Source of the DNA: Subdoligranulum variabile
GTDB lineage: Bacteria; Bacillota; Clostridia; Oscillospirales; Ruminococcaceae
Length of the DNA stretch: 22,378 nucleotides
Assembly: GCA_004554775.1 (NCBI GenBank)
Contig: SFKI01000026.1
Coordinates: forward strand, 1 to 22,378
Direction: 5' to 3'
The translations under genes were made by a program, and so were the position numbers. This document shows positions 7,510 through 14,392 of the stretch, piece after piece (the stretch's first letter is position 1; every line of letters starts with the position of its first letter). Below the pieces are notes generated by a model, which saw only the letters and a program-made list of their open reading frames with translations, made no database searches and had not been told where the DNA came from.

Positions 7510-7540
7510 GCGCCGGGAAAATCATTCCGGCGCTTTTTTT
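7510..7540 (+). terminator. Rho-independent terminator between the RNA and the PBECR4-like gene
   Basis: The perfect 7-bp GC stem GCGCCGG (7510-7516) / CCGGCGC (7527-7533), loop GAAAATCATT, is followed by seven T residues (7534-7540). It lies 24 bases before the start codon of the next gene, so that gene would be expressed by read-through, as in type III toxin-antitoxin loci. Confidence 0.85.
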
Positions 7541-7564
7541 GTGAAGAAGTAAGGATGTTTACCA

Positions 7565-8197
7565 ATGAGCAAGGAACTGGATCGTGCATCACTTGTAAAA
7601 GAAATTTGCAAAGCTGCCCGTCTTTACAAAGAGCATTTGGTCGGCAATCGATTTCTGTATGCTTTCGATGGGCGCTACATAGAGGTCCTCTATAAAGTTG
7701 CTAATTTCAAACATCTTACAGGTGTTGAAACAAATCTCTCTGCCAAGAAGTTTTATGAGTATGCCGTAAAGAACCAGCTTCAGGCTTCGCAGATTCACTT
7801 CTCTGCACAGCATCCCTATATGCTTTGTACCCGGAAAATCAAGCACATTTGTCAAGTAGCAACGCTTGCCAGCTCTGAATGTTTCATGCTGGAGGAAATC
7901 AAAACTAATACCCAAACCTATAAGTTTGGAACAACAGATTTAAATTTTTCGCTCTGCATGAATAAAGAATTTGACCGCTACGGCTATGCAAAAGACGATT
8001 GCTATATTGTACAGTCTCTACGCGATGAGGATTGCTTCAGCAAAAGCAAATCTGCTTATGTTGTGACCCATATTCTGTCGCGCAAAAATGATGCAAAAGC
8101 ATATACCGAACTACGGTATATGAATCAATCTTCCACGTTAGAAGATCTTTCTGCGCAGATTTTGGCGATGGTTGACTTAAACCTTTTATCGTTATAA
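7565..8197 (+). CDS. PBECR4-like nuclease-domain protein, candidate toxin
   Basis: A 210-residue protein on the plus strand, visibly AT-richer than its neighbours. The pattern fits the PBECR4 family (phage barnase-EndoU-colicin E5/D-RelE-like nuclease 4): YIEVLYKVANFKHLTGVETN, then LSAKKFYEYAVKNQL, a Lys-rich helix TRKIKHICQVATLASSECFM, TYKFGTTDLNFSLCM, and a late strand AYVVTHILSRKNDAKAYTEL. BECR-fold proteins are mostly RNases, often toxins or effectors; RNase activity here is inference. ATG 7565 has AAGGA about nine bases upstream, just after the terminator of the structured RNA, so its expression depends on read-through of that RNA's promoter. No protein antitoxin gene is adjacent: the next gene, the relaxase, is convergent. 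A non-toxin role as an ICE accessory or anti-defence protein is also possible. Confidence 0.6.
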   Translation: MSKELDRASLVKEICKAARLYKEHLVGNRFLYAFDGRYIEVLYKVANFKHLTGVETNLSAKKFYEYAVKNQLQASQIHFSAQHPYMLCTRKIKHICQVATLASSECFMLEEIKTNTQTYKFGTTDLNFSLCMNKEFDRYGYAKDDCYIVQSLRDEDCFSKSKSAYVVTHILSRKNDAKAYTELRYMNQSSTLEDLSAQILAMVDLNLLSL

Positions 8198-8237
8198 GGA
8201 GCGGGCTTTTCTTTCCTCATTATGATGCCGTTCTATC

Positions 8238-9557
8238 CTATATAGAAAAATCTATGATCGGGCGATGGTCACGTTCACGCTCTTTCTCGCGTAACTGTTG
8301 CTCGGCGCGGTCGCGGCGGGCTTCGGTGAGGTGTTGCTGCACCTCGATAGAATGTTCAGCAATTTTGCGGCAGAGACGTTCCTCTTGGCGAAGCTGTCGG
8401 AGGACGTTGCTTATTTGCTCCCGCTGTGCGTCTGCTTCAACAGTTTTGGGCAGTTGCTTACGTTTTGTAAGTAGCTGCCCAATTTTTGTGTGTAGATCCT
8501 GCCGGTGGGCTTCAAGCTGCTCCAGTGTATCAATGCCATTTTGGGATAAAAACTCCATCTGCCGGATGCGTTGGTCCAGCTTGCGGGCATCCTGCCGCAC
8601 AGCATAGCTGGGATAGCGCGGTTTGCGGGGTAAGGCTCCCAACTCGTACAGATAGCAGTAGTACAATGCCCGCAAGCCAGTCAGCTTGCGGCGGGAGGTG
8701 GGGGTGCTGCGCAGATGGCCGTGCTGAACAGTTGGCGGCTTTCGGACATACGGGCGGTGCGTTTGCGGATACAGGATGCGAGTCTGAATCGCTTCGGGGG
8801 TATAGCGGGCACCTAAGGTTTTGAAGCGGACAAACCGTTCTTTGCCAGGCGGGCGCAACACCGGGTACTTGCGCCCCATGCGGACTTCGTAGCCTTTCCT
8901 TGCCAGCACAGTAAGGAATTGCCGCCAGGTAAGGCTTTGCTGGATGGCATCGTCCACGTCCTGACGGATGGCTGTGCGCCAGGTTGGCTGGCCGTTTTTC
9001 TCGGCCAGCCATTCCGCGTATGGCTTGGCTGTGGCCTCTGACCTTTCAGTGTCTATAACCGACAGCTTGTATTTTCGGCACAGTTCATCCGACACAGCAC
9101 GGATCTGCGTCACATAGGTTTTGCCGTTGCTGTGATATTTCTTGCCGTCTATTCGGCTGACCGAGTTCCAGACGATGTGCGAGTGAATGTGGTCAGTGTT
9201 GAGGTGGGTGCCGATGACATACTCATATCGTCCACCCAGTACACGTTCTGCCAATTCCTGTGCAATTTGGTGCGCCAGTTCCGGTGTAACTTCATCAGCG
9301 GCAAAACTCTGTACCAGGTGATACCCCTGCACACCGCCCAGCTTGTGCCAGCGCTCTTTCGTTTGGCGCATATCCTCAAAAGCCGTTTCCAGTGTGCAGG
9401 CAAAAGAACTCTCAAAGCAGGATTTCTCGGTTTTGTCGCGGTTGCCCGCGTAGTCGATGGCATCCTGCAAGGATACCGCCGTGGTCTTTTCCTTATTCAT
9501 AACGTAATCCACCGCCCGGTCAAGGCGGTGGACGGGGATAATGGATGTATAGGCCAT
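8238..9557 (-). CDS. MOBP-type relaxase (MobA/VirD2-like, PF03432-like)
   Basis: The enzyme that nicks oriT, stays covalently bound to the 5' end and pilots the strand into the recipient. The N-terminal catalytic domain (about 1-200) starts MAYTSIIPVHRLDRAVDYVM, where Tyr18 is the likely nucleophile. It contains VQGYHLVQSF (His80) and the three-histidine motif HLNTDHIHSHIVWNSV (about 118-133), which follows the family pattern HxNTDHIHxH. The C-terminal 200 residues are basic, with a predicted coiled coil (repeated Lys/Arg/Gln/Glu from about 330), usual for this class. ATG 9557 has AGGAG upstream and follows MobC by 15 bases. Its 3' end converges with the PBECR4-like gene. Confidence 0.9.
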   Translation of the reverse strand: MAYTSIIPVHRLDRAVDYVMNKEKTTAVSLQDAIDYAGNRDKTEKSCFESSFACTLETAFEDMRQTKERWHKLGGVQGYHLVQSFAADEVTPELAHQIAQELAERVLGGRYEYVIGTHLNTDHIHSHIVWNSVSRIDGKKYHSNGKTYVTQIRAVSDELCRKYKLSVIDTERSEATAKPYAEWLAEKNGQPTWRTAIRQDVDDAIQQSLTWRQFLTVLARKGYEVRMGRKYPVLRPPGKERFVRFKTLGARYTPEAIQTRILYPQTHRPYVRKPPTVQHGHLRSTPTSRRKLTGLRALYYCYLYELGALPRKPRYPSYAVRQDARKLDQRIRQMEFLSQNGIDTLEQLEAHRQDLHTKIGQLLTKRKQLPKTVEADAQREQISNVLRQLRQEERLCRKIAEHSIEVQQHLTEARRDRAEQQLREKERERDHRPIIDFSI

Positions 9558-9572
9558 GTTTCATAGCTGCTC

Positions 9573-9884
9573 CTAATATTTTATTTTTATCTCATGCCAG
9601 ATTTCCTTTGCGATGCGGGTTATCTCATCCACGCTCTGCTGCCCAGCCACGCCGGTGCTGTTGGCGCGGTGGGCCAGCTGGTTAGCGTTATTGCAAAGGC
9701 CCGCCACCTTGCGCATCAGTTCCTCGTGGTGCGTGCAGGGGCGCGGATGAATTGTTCTGCCCATAATAAGGCTGCGCAGATATTCTTCACGCGGCAGGCC
9801 GCTGATTGCCACTTGTTGGCACAGGTGACGATATTCCCGGTCATTAAGGCGCAGCGCAATAACATGGTCCCGTCTGCGGGCCAT
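9573..9884 (-). CDS. mobC: MobC-like relaxosome accessory protein
   Basis: A 103-residue protein. The N-terminus MARRRDHVIALRLNDREYRH looks like a ribbon-helix-helix DNA-binding arm, followed by the MobC-type helical region (MRKVAGLCNNANQLAHRANS, then VDEITRIAKEIWHEI), where the N-x-N-Q-[LI]-A-[HR]-x-A-N motif is characteristic. MobC proteins bind oriT beside the nick and help the relaxase open the strands. The start codon overlaps the stop of the upstream hypothetical gene (TGATG at 9884), and the relaxase follows directly, so the three form one mobilisation operon. Confidence 0.88.
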   Translation of the reverse strand: MARRRDHVIALRLNDREYRHLCQQVAISGLPREEYLRSLIMGRTIHPRPCTHHEELMRKVAGLCNNANQLAHRANSTGVAGQQSVDEITRIAKEIWHEIKIKY

Positions 9885-10294
9885 CAGCGCTCCCGGTCAT
9901 GCGATTTTTTAGCAGGCGGTTTTGTACTAAGACTCACACACCGCCATGCCAGACTTGCAAAATCGATCTGCTTAAAATTGTCATGCGAAGCCGCATAATA
10001 TTTTCCGTCCATTTTGCTGAGCAAGATGCAGCTAGGGTCGTGGATGTCCAGGATGATCGTACAGTGCAGTTTTCCTGTTTTGGGGTCAAGGCAGTTTTCC
10101 GACAGTTCCCGCATAAAGGGATAGTCCGGGTTTTCTTCGTGCCAGAACATACGGTAGTCGTCTGCCTGAAGAAAAATAGCGGTGTCTACCACAAACGGGT
10201 AAACGGTGCCGGACTCTTTTGTCTCCTGCAAGTCGGTCATGTTTTTATCGTAGGGCTGAAACGGAATGTGTAAAGTTGGATAAGGATATGGCAT
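9884..10294 (-). CDS. Hypothetical protein at the head of the mobilisation operon
   Basis: A 136-residue soluble protein starting MPYPYPTLHIPFQPYDKNMT, with GAGGT upstream of the ATG. It has alternating beta-like and helical segments (YPFVVDTAIFLQADDYRMFW, then LHCTIILDIHDPSCILLS, then KYYAASHDNFKQIDF). There is no signal peptide or membrane helix. I do not recognise a domain. It overlaps mobC by one base and is preceded by the candidate oriT, so a role near relaxosome control is possible, but that is inference from position only. Confidence 0.6.
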   Translation of the reverse strand: MPYPYPTLHIPFQPYDKNMTDLQETKESGTVYPFVVDTAIFLQADDYRMFWHEENPDYPFMRELSENCLDPKTGKLHCTIILDIHDPSCILLSKMDGKYYAASHDNFKQIDFASLAWRCVSLSTKPPAKKSHDRER

Positions 10295-10309
10295 TTTCTA
10301 CCTCGATTC

Positions 10310-10400
10310 TATAACTGGGGGTTTGGGGTGCTCCCCAAAGGTGCGTTTGGATATCCAAACGCTATGCTTGCAAAACACGTCACCCCGTCAAAACGGTTCA
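10310..10400. other. Candidate origin of transfer (oriT)
   Basis: In a 103-bp gap upstream of the mobilisation operon lie the inverted repeat TTTGGGG-tgct-CCCCAAA (10322-10339), the perfect 20-bp palindrome GCGTTTGGATATCCAAACGC (10343-10362), the sequence CTATGCTTGCAAAACAC just beyond it, and a small CCGT/ACGG hairpin (10385-10396). Clustered inverted repeats followed by a unique stretch, placed next to mobC and relaxase genes, are what a MOBP oriT looks like. The nick would lie in the unique stretch after the palindrome. This is inferred from layout; no nick site can be proven from sequence alone. Confidence 0.5.
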
Positions 10401-10736
10401 CGAGGCAAGGTCGTCACCCTCCGAAACGGCTTTCTTCAAACCGTCCAGGGTCGTAACGATGCGGTTATACTTCTGCGCCAAGCCGATCTGTGCGTTGGTG
10501 GTCGCGTCCTGATTCCGGCTGCAAACCACCAGCATCGGGCAGCGCAGCAGCTTATCCCGCACAATGGCGGCATATTCGCTGCGCTCAACGGGGTCCTCCA
10601 GCATCAAATACTGGCCATCCTGCAATTTGGGGCAGATGGGCAAATAGCCGAGCAGGTACACTTCCCGGCAATAATTGCGGAGATGTTTGGCAGTTGCGCC
10701 TTCGCTGGCGCAGATAAAAGCCCAAGGTCGTTTCAT
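10398..10736 (-). CDS. DUF7768/nucleoside deoxyribosyltransferase-like small protein
   Basis: A 112-residue protein starting MKRPWAFICASEGATAKHLR, with a Rossmann-like opening strand (AFICAS) and ending with PMLVVCSRNQDATTNAQIGL followed by AQKYNRIVTTLDGLKKAV. This resembles the DUF4406/DUF7768 group related to nucleoside 2-deoxyribosyltransferases, where the last motif lies at the putative ligand pocket. Activity is unproven. It is recurrent in clostridial ICEs. ATG 10736 has AAAGGAA upstream. It lies between the methyltransferase gene (separated by a 24-bp inverted repeat) and the candidate oriT. Confidence 0.55.
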   Translation of the reverse strand: MKRPWAFICASEGATAKHLRNYCREVYLLGYLPICPKLQDGQYLMLEDPVERSEYAAIVRDKLLRCPMLVVCSRNQDATTNAQIGLAQKYNRIVTTLDGLKKAVSEGDDLAS

Positions 10737-10762
10737 TTTAGCAATTTCCTTTCATAAAAGCA

Positions 10763-10830
10763 GAAAGTATACTGTTCTGATTCACTAAAAAATGTAGAGT
10801 CGTAAAAGTGAATCAGTTCAGTATACTTTC
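10763..10830. repeat. 24-bp near-perfect inverted repeat between genes
   Basis: The arms 10763-10786 and 10807-10830 are inverted copies with only two mismatches (the centre TT opposite AA), around a 20-base AT-rich loop. Each arm begins with GAAAGTATACTG, which includes the 8-bp palindrome AGTATACT. It fills the gap between the methyltransferase stop (10837) and the downstream start (10736). In RNA it would form a very long hairpin; no T-tract follows on either side, so it is not a standard terminator. Confidence 0.9.
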
Positions 10831-10836
10831 GTCAGT

Positions 10837-11628
10837 TTAGACCCCTGCGAGGGCCGTTTTCAGACGTTCGGAGCTGCGCTGAAAGTAGGTGTCTGACATT
10901 TCAATGCCGACCGCCTCATAGCCTTCCATCGCAGCGGCCAGCACAGTAGTGCCAGCACCGGCAAAGGGGTCGAGGATGCGCCCGCCCGGTTCGCAGATCT
11001 GCACGAGGTCACGCATGAGCTGCAACGGCTTCTCGGTGACATGGATGCGGTTCTGCGCGTTGGGGTAACGATACACGCCCGGCAAACACCCAACATTTCT
11101 GTCCACCGGCATCTTGCCGTTGGAGCCCCAGACAACATATTCCACTTGCTGGCGGAAACGTCCTTTCTGCGGGCGGCTGGAAACTTTGTCCCAATCCACG
11201 ATGCCGCGCCAGGTCCAGCCCGCCCATTGCATGGCCAGGATCATGCTGGGCAACTGCCGCCAATCGATGAACACGCAGACCGGCGCACCGGGCTTGGCGG
11301 CACGGCGGGCTTCTTGCAGCCACGAGGCCGTCCAGAACATCCAGCTCAGCTGGTCCATCTGGTCAGAATCAAAGTCCGGCAGTGCGCGGTCGCCGCGCAC
11401 GCTGCTGTACTTTTCACTGGTGGTACGGTTCTTGGTGTTCTGGTTAGCCCCGCCGCTGGCATAGGGCGGGTCGGTGATGATGGCATCGAAGCTGTGCGAT
11501 TCAAACTGGCGGACGATCTGCAGGGAGTCTCCGTGCAGGATTGCCCAGCGGTCGCCGCCGCAGTGTTCGGGCATCTCAAAGTCGGGTTTCAGAATGTTGA
11601 GTCTGTTCGGGGTGTTCGTCAAGGGCAT
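10837..11628 (-). CDS. DNA methyltransferase, N4-cytosine/N6-adenine type (PF01555-like)
   Basis: A 263-residue SAM-dependent DNA methyltransferase. The catalytic motif IV DPPY is at residues 53-56 (IITDPPYASGG) and the SAM-binding motif DPFAGAGTT lies near the C-terminus at 220-228, an order (catalytic before SAM site) typical of the beta class. The target-recognition region lies between. TEKP (198-201), just before the SAM motif, is also usual. No restriction endonuclease is adjacent, so it is probably a solitary enzyme that protects the element from host restriction or marks it. A MetK gene in the same leftward gene set could supply the methyl donor. ATG 11628 follows GAAAGGAAG closely. 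It appears complete. Confidence 0.9.
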   Translation of the reverse strand: MPLTNTPNRLNILKPDFEMPEHCGGDRWAILHGDSLQIVRQFESHSFDAIITDPPYASGGANQNTKNRTTSEKYSSVRGDRALPDFDSDQMDQLSWMFWTASWLQEARRAAKPGAPVCVFIDWRQLPSMILAMQWAGWTWRGIVDWDKVSSRPQKGRFRQQVEYVVWGSNGKMPVDRNVGCLPGVYRYPNAQNRIHVTEKPLQLMRDLVQICEPGGRILDPFAGAGTTVLAAAMEGYEAVGIEMSDTYFQRSSERLKTALAGV

Positions 11629-11640
11629 CTTCCTTTCGTC

Positions 11641-12768
11641 TTATCGTTCAATATCTTTTGCTTTCGGTTTCTGCTGCGGGCACACATCCTGCCGGTTTTC
11701 GCCCGGTGCCAGGTAAACTTTGTCGCCGTTCAGGATAAACAGGTCTGGGGTCGGATTTCGCAGTTCCGTGCCGGGCAGGATAATAGCTTCTCCGCAGCAA
11801 TGCACACTTCCGCTGAGCGTACCGTAAACGTAGGCAGCCCCGGAAACTTCGGGTACTCCCTCACTGTCGAGTTCTTTTGTCAGTTTTGCTTTGCCACAGA
11901 TACGGGCGCTTTCGGACACATAGCCTTCCAGTACAATGGCGTAATCCTGCACGATTGCCTTTCCGCCAACTTCAGCATTGTTGCTGACCAGCGCGGTACC
12001 GCGGGCAACGGCCTGGTCCTTCAGGACAGCATTACCGGAGACCCGCGCGCTTTCGCAGGCAATCGCGTCATTGAAAATCCAGCAAGCGTCCTCTTGAGAT
12101 AGGTTATCTTCGCTTTCCACAAAGCCGCCCAAATCACCAGGCTCGACATCCTCTCCGATATATTCCAAGGCCCGGATGCGGTGCCACTTCGAGTTGCTGG
12201 GGTGGGCAATGTCGGTGATCTCATACTTTTTCTGTTCCATAGCATCATTCCTCTCAACAAGATTTTCTTTGCTGACAATAGAAACGAATCCAACTTCGAC
12301 ATTCAGTTCCGCATCGGAACCAAAATGGAGATGCAGGGTACCGTCCTCCACTTCGATTTCCTGCTCGGCAATATCTCTGCCCCAATCGGATTGGTATTGC
12401 TGTTGGGTATAAGTGAGCAGCAGTTGCCGCTCATCTGCATTCAGCGGTTCGTCAAGATAGACGTTCAAACAGCCATAGAGATGGCCGTTCTGTTCCTCTA
12501 CGGTGGGTGTGGCATACCTAACTTTGCTGCTTAGAGAGTCAATGAATGGATAGGCGGACATAAAGTTAAAGCGGCCTTCTCGTGTCTCGGCATCAACAGC
12601 AGCTTTGATTTCACTGGCATAGCGTTTCAACCCATCGCTGTCGATATGCTGAATGATCAGGTCACTGAAGTCGGGGTCTATTCCCGGCTCAAACCCTAAA
12701 AATTCAGCCGCAAGGGTTGAATAGATTTTCATAACAAAACGAGTGTTCGGCGTTTTCGAACGAATCAT
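11641..12768 (-). CDS. Two-domain protein: ICE DUF fused to a beta-helix (polymer-forming) domain
   Basis: A 375-residue protein. Residues about 13-165 are a paralogue of the N-terminal domain of the next gene upstream: both read M-x-x-K/I-YSTL, both have SKVRYATPTVEEQNGHLYG-like and QYQSDWGRDIAEQEIEV-like segments. From Met177 (MEQKKYEITDIAHPSNSKWH) it becomes a left-handed beta-helix-like repeat protein: GDLGGFVESEDNLSQED, then hexapeptide-like turns such as ARVSGNAVLKDQAVARGTAL. This second part normally occurs as a separate protein starting near that Met, so this looks like a natural fusion. ATG 12768 overlaps the upstream stop as ATGA with GAGG upstream; ATG 12732 is the alternative. The function is unknown. 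Confidence 0.65.
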   Translation of the reverse strand: MIRSKTPNTRFVMKIYSTLAAEFLGFEPGIDPDFSDLIIQHIDSDGLKRYASEIKAAVDAETREGRFNFMSAYPFIDSLSSKVRYATPTVEEQNGHLYGCLNVYLDEPLNADERQLLLTYTQQQYQSDWGRDIAEQEIEVEDGTLHLHFGSDAELNVEVGFVSIVSKENLVERNDAMEQKKYEITDIAHPSNSKWHRIRALEYIGEDVEPGDLGGFVESEDNLSQEDACWIFNDAIACESARVSGNAVLKDQAVARGTALVSNNAEVGGKAIVQDYAIVLEGYVSESARICGKAKLTKELDSEGVPEVSGAAYVYGTLSGSVHCCGEAIILPGTELRNPTPDLFILNGDKVYLAPGENRQDVCPQQKPKAKDIER

Positions 12769-13481
12769 CTGGCCTCGCTGCGGTCGTGCTTGGTATTCGT
12801 CATTTTCGGCTTTTCGGAGATTTCCGTCTCCACATACTCGGAAACGACCTTGAGAGCGGCCTCATAGCTCAGGCAATCCATGACGCGGCCGCGCATTTCT
12901 TTCGCCTTATCGGCCTGCCCGCTGTCGCTCAGCAATCGGGATGCGCGGCCCATAATGGCGAAGATATTGCCATCCTGACCGGCCAGCTGCATTTTGGGGC
13001 GGCTCGGCGCTTTTTCAGGCTCCGGCACATCGCGTTTCAGTTCAAAGCCGGTGGGCTGCCAGAAATGGACGGACAGCTTGCCATCGCCAACGTCGACCTC
13101 GCGCTGTTCGAAGCCCTCGCCCCAACCATCGCTGTACTGGCCGGAGATGTAATCGCAGAGTTTGGCCTGCTCCTCAGCGGTCAGCTCGGCATTCGTGTCC
13201 ACGCAAAGGGAGCCAACCAGTTCGCCGTTCACCTCATCCACGCCGGGCACAGCGCGGACGACCTTGCTGCGGAGAGAATCATCCTCGTGATAATACTGCA
13301 TCAGGTCGCCGTTGAAATCCTTCACATCTTCTTGGATGGCTTTGCGGATAATATCCCGGTAGCCGGTCAGTTCCTCGCCGATGTAGGGGATGCCCTCGGA
13401 TTCATCGTAGCTGTCGCCAAGGTCTGTGGGATCATTGGGGAAGAAATCTGCGGTCAAAGTAGAATAAAATTTAATCTGCAT
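12765..13481 (-). CDS. ICE-associated DUF protein, paralogue of the neighbouring N-terminal domain
   Basis: A 238-residue protein beginning MQIKFYSTLTADFF. Its first 150 residues are acidic and share with the downstream gene the order YSTL, SKVVRAVPGVDEVNGELVGS and QYSDGWGEGFEQREVDV. The SDGWGEGFEQ motif recurs, as I recall, in several small proteins of clostridial ICEs. The C-terminal part has a helical section (NIFAIMGRASRLLSDSGQAD). No enzymatic motif is visible. ATG 13481 is chosen because GAGGT lies 8 bases before it and homology with the paralogue starts here. It overlaps the DUF6017 gene by 11 bases. The function is unknown. Confidence 0.65.
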   Translation of the reverse strand: MQIKFYSTLTADFFPNDPTDLGDSYDESEGIPYIGEELTGYRDIIRKAIQEDVKDFNGDLMQYYHEDDSLRSKVVRAVPGVDEVNGELVGSLCVDTNAELTAEEQAKLCDYISGQYSDGWGEGFEQREVDVGDGKLSVHFWQPTGFELKRDVPEPEKAPSRPKMQLAGQDGNIFAIMGRASRLLSDSGQADKAKEMRGRVMDCLSYEAALKVVSEYVETEISEKPKMTNTKHDRSEAR

Positions 13482-14328
13482 ACACGTTACCTCGTTTTCC
13501 GCCGCACAGGTCATGGTCGATCTGTGCGGCATAATAGTTCTCGATCGTTACTGGTGCATTGTAAAGCGCCGCCAATAAGTATTGCTTGATGTTTCGGATG
13601 CGGGGTAGGCTGTCTTTCAGGCAATCCAGAACATACTGGATATGTGGAGCTTCCAGTCCTAAAAGCCTTGCCTGTACAACGTCAGTAGGCATGTCCTCGC
13701 CGGAAATGCGAATCATGCTGCGTTTCGAACAGATAACATCCAGCATCAATTCCACCAACTCATCTAATCGCATCGTATCCATCGGGTTGTTCTGTGCCAG
13801 AATGCTGTACTCGATATTTTCCAGCAACCGGGCACGGCACTGCGCCCGCTGGTCCGCTGCGCTGATTTGATTCGATACGTTATTGTTCTTTTCGTTATTA
13901 CTTTCTTTAGTATTTAATTGTGCGGGATTTTCCTGTGCAGGTTTTGCCGTATCCGGCTTTGCCTGTACAGGCTTTTCCCGTACAGGTTTTTTCGGTGCAG
14001 ACTCATCCAAAACGGGCTTTTCCGGTTCAGGTTTCTGGGGCTGCTCGAACACGGTGTATTCCATGCCACGCACCTTGCCGCTTGCATCGCGGACACGGCG
14101 GCGGACGATGTACCCCGCAACTTCCAGTTCCCGCACCGTGGCACAGATGCCGTCTACACCCTCTTTGCAGATGGATGCCAGCCCGCGGGTGGTGTAATCC
14201 CAGCTGTCCGGCAGGGACAGCATCAAAGATAAAAGGCCCTTCGCCTTGAGCGAAAGGGCCTTGTTGTTTAAGTGATGATTGGACATGATCGTGTAATTGC
14301 CCGTCTTTTGAATACGAAACACAGCCAT
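13471..14328 (-). CDS. DUF6017 replication-initiator-like protein with N-terminal winged helix
   Basis: A 285-residue protein. The N-terminal part (about 1-95) is a winged-helix domain of the replisome-organiser/RepA type: LSLKAKGLLSLMLSLPDSWD, then YTTRGLASICKEGVDGICAT and VRELEVAGYIVRRRVRD. A Lys/Pro/Glu linker (about 96-140) with short tandem repeats of EKPV/KPA type follows. The C-terminal DUF6017 domain (about 165-275) reads LLENIEYSILAQNNPMDTMR, LVELMLDVICSKRSMIRISG and RIRNIKQYLLAALYNAPVTI. Such proteins are thought to help replicate the excised circular ICE. ATG 14328 has a perfect AGGAGGT upstream. It lies next to the Toprim/primase-like gene. Confidence 0.85.
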   Translation of the reverse strand: MAVFRIQKTGNYTIMSNHHLNNKALSLKAKGLLSLMLSLPDSWDYTTRGLASICKEGVDGICATVRELEVAGYIVRRRVRDASGKVRGMEYTVFEQPQKPEPEKPVLDESAPKKPVREKPVQAKPDTAKPAQENPAQLNTKESNNEKNNNVSNQISAADQRAQCRARLLENIEYSILAQNNPMDTMRLDELVELMLDVICSKRSMIRISGEDMPTDVVQARLLGLEAPHIQYVLDCLKDSLPRIRNIKQYLLAALYNAPVTIENYYAAQIDHDLCGGKRGNVYAD

Positions 14329-14392
14329 TGCGGCACCTCCTATGTACCCCGCGAGGGGGCGAACGATTTCTTGCTTTCATAATGAGTTCTCT

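Larger units (their letters stand above)
7297..7540 (+). ncRNA. Structured RNA with two copies of a two-hairpin module; candidate RNA antitoxin or leader
   Basis: About 244 nt between a good promoter and a perfect terminator, with almost every segment able to fold. Elements in order: hairpin GAACC/GGTTC (7297-7311); palindrome GGTAATTACC (7351-7360); hairpin GATGCTC-GGAA-GGGCATC with a GNRA tetraloop (7371-7388); a long hairpin with stem GTGAGTC (7411-7417) / GACTCAC (7443-7449), continued by GCCGG/CCGGC (7421-7425/7438-7442); an identical copy of the GNRA hairpin (7450-7467); hairpin GGCT/AGCC (about 7470-7480); and the terminator (7510-7540). The motif GCGCCGGG...ATTCCGGCG also occurs twice (7419-7443 and 7510-7532), so the RNA is a degenerate tandem duplication of a GNRA hairpin followed by a GC hairpin. 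It directly precedes a PBECR4-like nuclease gene on the same strand. I match it to no named RNA family. A short open frame here is unlikely to be coding. Confidence 0.6.

Noticed and set aside
10763..10830. Long inverted repeat as an ordinary rho-independent terminator
   Set aside because: No run of T follows either arm, and the loop is long; it was kept as a repeat of unknown role instead.
11041..12102. Long plus-strand open frame opposite the methyltransferase and beta-helix genes
   Set aside because: It is a shadow of the minus-strand genes, which carry DPPY and SAM motifs.
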